A DNA stretch of 64,000 bases from Bacteroidota bacterium (GTDB lineage: Bacteria; Bacteroidota; Bacteroidia; B-17B0; Aurantibacillaceae): positions 44,229 through 108,228 of the forward strand of contig JAAFIQ010000012.1 of the NCBI GenBank assembly GCA_013298715.1, in the 5' to 3' direction. The notes below the pieces were generated by a model, which was given only the letters and a program-made list of their open reading frames with translations, did no database searches and was not told the origin of the DNA. Both the position numbers and the translations under genes were made by a program. Shown here piece by piece: positions 61,715 through 64,000 of this stretch (position 1 is the stretch's first letter; each line of letters begins with the position of its first letter).

Positions 61715-62344
61715 ATGCTAAAAAATAACATTATCACACAAACTGTTCAAATGCTATCGCCAAACGTCAATAGTAAAAGAACTAGAGTATCGTTTTCGCT
61801 AACTGAAAAGGATATAGAAATTATTAATAAAGAAGCCTACTTAAGGCAGCAATTTTATAGCGATGAAAAAGATAAAAACGATCTCGCATTTTATAACGAT
61901 TACGACATGCAAAGCCATTATTTTTTGGCTGTTTGCTACGAAGAAATTTTAAATATTCCTTTGTTATCCTCACGCTATTACTACGATAAAAATGCAATCC
62001 GAACCGCAATATTAGGCGACAAAAAGCAAATAACTTTTAGGAGACCCTATTCTTTAAATTGGTTATTAAACCAACATTCGTTTTTGTTGGATAGAATTTC
62101 TGTGAATCATAACAATCAAATTTTTCATCAAAATGAAGGAAAAATATTTAATTCGTTTAACAAGGAATTCGCAATCAAAAATCCAAACGCCTTACTTTTA
62201 TTCTTAGCAGAGATGTATAATAATGAAAAAAATCTATCAACCTACCAATCATTAGGATTTTCACAAATTGGTGCAACAGTTACAAATGCAGTTCCTTACT
62301 GGATTTTATTAAATGATTTGCGAAATATAACTCCTGAAACGTAA
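61715..62344 (+). CDS. hypothetical cytosolic protein, possible acyl- or N-acetyltransferase-like fold
   Basis: The 209-residue protein has no signal peptide. Its centre DMQSHYFLAVCYEEILNIPLLSSRYYYDKNAI could suggest a GNAT-like segment, but no acetyl-CoA pyrophosphate loop is evident and I do not assign a function. The gene starts 10 bases after the lipoprotein gene. Its base composition is like that of its neighbours. Confidence 0.5.
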   Translation: MLKNNIITQTVQMLSPNVNSKRTRVSFSLTEKDIEIINKEAYLRQQFYSDEKDKNDLAFYNDYDMQSHYFLAVCYEEILNIPLLSSRYYYDKNAIRTAILGDKKQITFRRPYSLNWLLNQHSFLLDRISVNHNNQIFHQNEGKIFNSFNKEFAIKNPNALLLFLAEMYNNEKNLSTYQSLGFSQIGATVTNAVPYWILLNDLRNITPET

Positions 62345-62453
62345 TGTAAAAGACAGAATTAGAGGAATTTAATTGACTAAAAAATCACACTTATTAACCT
62401 TTGCATTAACAAATTTTAACTACAAACGTTTTAGCTAAAATCCGCTTCCTGTC

Positions 62454-62461
62454 TATCTTTA
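62454..62461 (+). promoter_or_regulatory. putative promoter of the MoxR-DUF58 operon (-7 element)
   Basis: TATCTTTA resembles TAnnTTTG, with a TTTA about 20 bases upstream (62430-62433). It lies 25 bases before the MoxR ATG. Moderate match only. Confidence 0.35.
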
Positions 62462-62486
62462 CCTACTATTCTTTTCAAAATAATTT

Positions 62487-63476
62487 ATGGTAGATATTAA
62501 AGAAATTAACGAACGAATTCAGCGCGAAAGTGCTTTTATTGATGTGCTTACTTTAGAAATGGATAAAGTAATTGTGGGTCAAAAACAAATGGTAGAACGC
62601 CTACTTATTGGTTTGTTAAGCAATGGCCATATTCTATTAGAAGGTGTGCCAGGACTAGCAAAAACACTTGCTATTAATACGCTTGCTAAATGTATTGATG
62701 CCCAATTTAGCCGCGTACAATTTACACCAGATTTGTTGCCTGCCGATGTTATAGGAACTCAAATCTACAATCAAAAACAAGAAGCGTTTTCTATCCGTAA
62801 AGGACCAATTTTTGCTAACTTTGTGTTGGCAGATGAGATTAATCGTGCCCCAGCGAAAGTGCAATCTGCTTTGCTTGAGGCCATGCAAGAAAAACAAGTT
62901 ACAATTGGTGAGCAAACCTTTAAATTGCCAAATCCATTTTTAGTTTTGGCAACACAAAATCCTGTTGAGCAAGAAGGAACTTATCCGTTACCAGAAGCGC
63001 AGATGGATCGTTTTATGCTGAAGGTAGTTATTGGTTACCCAACAAAAGAAGACGAGAGAAAAATTATTCAATCAAATATTTCTGCTGCCGGTATGCCAAC
63101 ACCAAATACAATATTAAAACCAGACGACATTTTAAAAGCACGTGCTGTTGTTAAAGATGTGTATATGGATGAAAAAATTGAACGCTATATTGTAGACATT
63201 GTTTTTGCTACACGTTTTCCAAAAGAATACAAATTGCAAAAATTTGATGGACTAATTTCGTATGGCGGAAGCCCACGTGCGAGTATTAATTTAGCACTTG
63301 CTGCGAAAGCTTACGCATTTATTAAACGCCGTGGTTATGTTATTCCTGAAGATGTTCGTGCCATTTGTTTAGATGTTATGCGTCACCGTGTTGGTTTAAC
63401 CTACGAAGCAGAGGCAGAAAACATTACCTCAGAAAACATCATTACAGAAATTTTAAACACAGTTGAAGTACCTTAG
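62487..63476 (+). CDS. MoxR-family AAA+ ATPase, copy 2
   Basis: The 329-residue ATPase has Walker A GVPGLAKT (about 53-60), VQFTPDLLPADVIG, Walker B VLADEINRAPAKVQSALLEAM, sensor-1 LATQNPVEQEGTYPLPEAQMDRF and SYGGSPRASINL. It precedes a DUF58 gene by 81 bases, the standard order of MoxR-Bat (aerotolerance-type) operons. It probably acts as a chaperone for VWA and DUF58 partners. It shares many motif strings with the MoxR at 26031-26993, but their N-termini and C-termini differ. Confidence 0.95.
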   Translation: MVDIKEINERIQRESAFIDVLTLEMDKVIVGQKQMVERLLIGLLSNGHILLEGVPGLAKTLAINTLAKCIDAQFSRVQFTPDLLPADVIGTQIYNQKQEAFSIRKGPIFANFVLADEINRAPAKVQSALLEAMQEKQVTIGEQTFKLPNPFLVLATQNPVEQEGTYPLPEAQMDRFMLKVVIGYPTKEDERKIIQSNISAAGMPTPNTILKPDDILKARAVVKDVYMDEKIERYIVDIVFATRFPKEYKLQKFDGLISYGGSPRASINLALAAKAYAFIKRRGYVIPEDVRAICLDVMRHRVGLTYEAEAENITSENIITEILNTVEVP

Positions 63477-63557
63477 AAATTATAAATACTAAATGTTAGA
63501 TGTTAAATAACATCTGCCAATTTATAATTTCAAATTTATAATTTATCATTTCAAAAA

Positions 63558-64000
63558 GTGGAAACCTCAGAGCTTTTAAAAAAAGTACGAAAAATAGAAA
63601 TTAAAACCCGTGGTTTAAGCAGCCAAATTTTTTCGGGAGAATACCATAGTGCCTTCAAAGGTCGTGGTATGGCATTTTCTGAGGTTCGCGAGTACACACC
63701 AGGTGATGATGTAAGAACAATTGATTGGAATGTAACAGCACGTTTTAATACACCTTTTGTAAAAGTATTTGAAGAAGAACGCGAGCTAAGTGTTGTATTA
63801 GTTATAGACGTTAGTGCCAGTGGCGCATTTGGAACGCACTCGCAATTTAAACAAGATTTAATTACAGAGTTGTGTGCTGTGGTTTCTTTCAGCGCTTCGC
63901 AAAACAACGATAAAATAGGCGTGATATTTTTTAGCGATAAAATAGAAAAATTTATTCCACCAAAAAAAGGAAAATCGCATGTACTGCGCATTATTCGTGA
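63558..64000 (+). CDS. DUF58 domain protein, C-terminus cut by window edge
   Basis: A GTG start opens a plus-strand frame that runs to the right edge (147 codons seen). It has KTRGLSSQIFSGEYHSAFKGRGMAFSEVREYTPGDDVRTIDWNVTARF, the DUF58 signature, and VVLVIDVSASGAFGTHS, the start of a VWA-like MIDAS (Asp-x-Ser-x-Ser). In MoxR-Bat operons DUF58 proteins are followed by BatA and BatB. The remainder lies outside the window. Confidence 0.92.
   Translation, partial: METSELLKKVRKIEIKTRGLSSQIFSGEYHSAFKGRGMAFSEVREYTPGDDVRTIDWNVTARFNTPFVKVFEEERELSVVLVIDVSASGAFGTHSQFKQDLITELCAVVSFSASQNNDKIGVIFFSDKIEKFIPPKKGKSHVLRIIR

Noticed and set aside
63551..63991. Minus-strand ORF of 146 residues at the right edge
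   Set aside because: The plus strand encodes a clear DUF58 protein across the same bases, and the minus ORF has no recognisable feature.
1..64000. CRISPR arrays, insertion sequences, prophage genes, rRNA
   Set aside because: No direct-repeat/spacer pattern, transposase, integrase, phage structural gene or rRNA-like stretch was found by reading the window.

Overview
The window looks like a chromosomal segment of a member of the Bacteroidota. It is AT-rich. It carries lineage-typical proteins: a GldH gliding lipoprotein, a protein with a type IX secretion C-terminal sorting domain, a SusC-like TonB-dependent receptor with DUF5689-type lipoproteins, and 'YPNP' sorting motifs. Several promoters have the Bacteroidota form (TAnnTTTG near -7, TTTG or TTG about 19 bases upstream), and Shine-Dalgarno sequences are mostly absent. 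The order or genus cannot be fixed from the sequence alone. Both ends cut through genes.

Left part (1-13.8 kb), mostly minus strand: a surface-polysaccharide region with an ArnT/PMT-like glycosyltransferase (cut by the left edge), a WecA/TagO-like initiating phosphosugar transferase, RfbC, the Wzc-type chain-length tyrosine kinase, the Wza-type export lipoprotein, UDP-glucuronate decarboxylase, UDP-glucose dehydrogenase and a DegT-type sugar aminotransferase. A tRNA-Glu, a LysM lytic transglycosylase, a 7TM-HD (PgpH-type) phosphohydrolase and a MaoC-like hydratase lie among them. At 13.9-19.1 kb are a thioesterase, a 5'-nucleotidase split into two overlapping genes in reversed domain order, dnaA, and a glycosyltransferase.

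Middle (19-35.8 kb), minus strand: an apparent eight-gene operon combines three SiaC-like (DUF1987) regulators, two SiaB-like GHKL-type kinases, a 1024-residue ABC transporter with extra N-terminal domains, a lipoprotein and a small secreted protein. No SiaA phosphatase or SiaD cyclase is present nearby. Upstream are a MoxR ATPase, a von Willebrand A protein, a 518-base intergenic region holding nested palindromes, a metzincin-like protease, GldH, a RicT/PSP1 protein with a long Asn/Pro-rich tail, and housekeeping genes including asnS.

Right part (35.9-64 kb): PBP1C, TcdA, a MazG-like pyrophosphohydrolase, MscS, UbiD-type decarboxylase, FolC, and a TonB-ExbD-ExbB operon. Next to this operon is a secreted EEP-family nuclease, divergent from a TonB-dependent receptor and two paralogous DUF5689 lipoproteins. 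I infer that this set may capture or process extracellular nucleic acid or another phosphate-containing polymer. A PaaE-like reductase and fused FtcD follow, then an AAA ATPase-TOPRIM pair resembling two-gene phage-defence systems, a cluster of envelope proteins around a CsgG/TolB-N-like protein, and the start of a MoxR-DUF58 operon.

The strongest candidates for something undescribed are the SiaB/SiaC-ABC operon, the nuclease/receptor/DUF5689 module and the ATPase-TOPRIM pair. All functional assignments rest on reading motifs by eye; no database search was possible.
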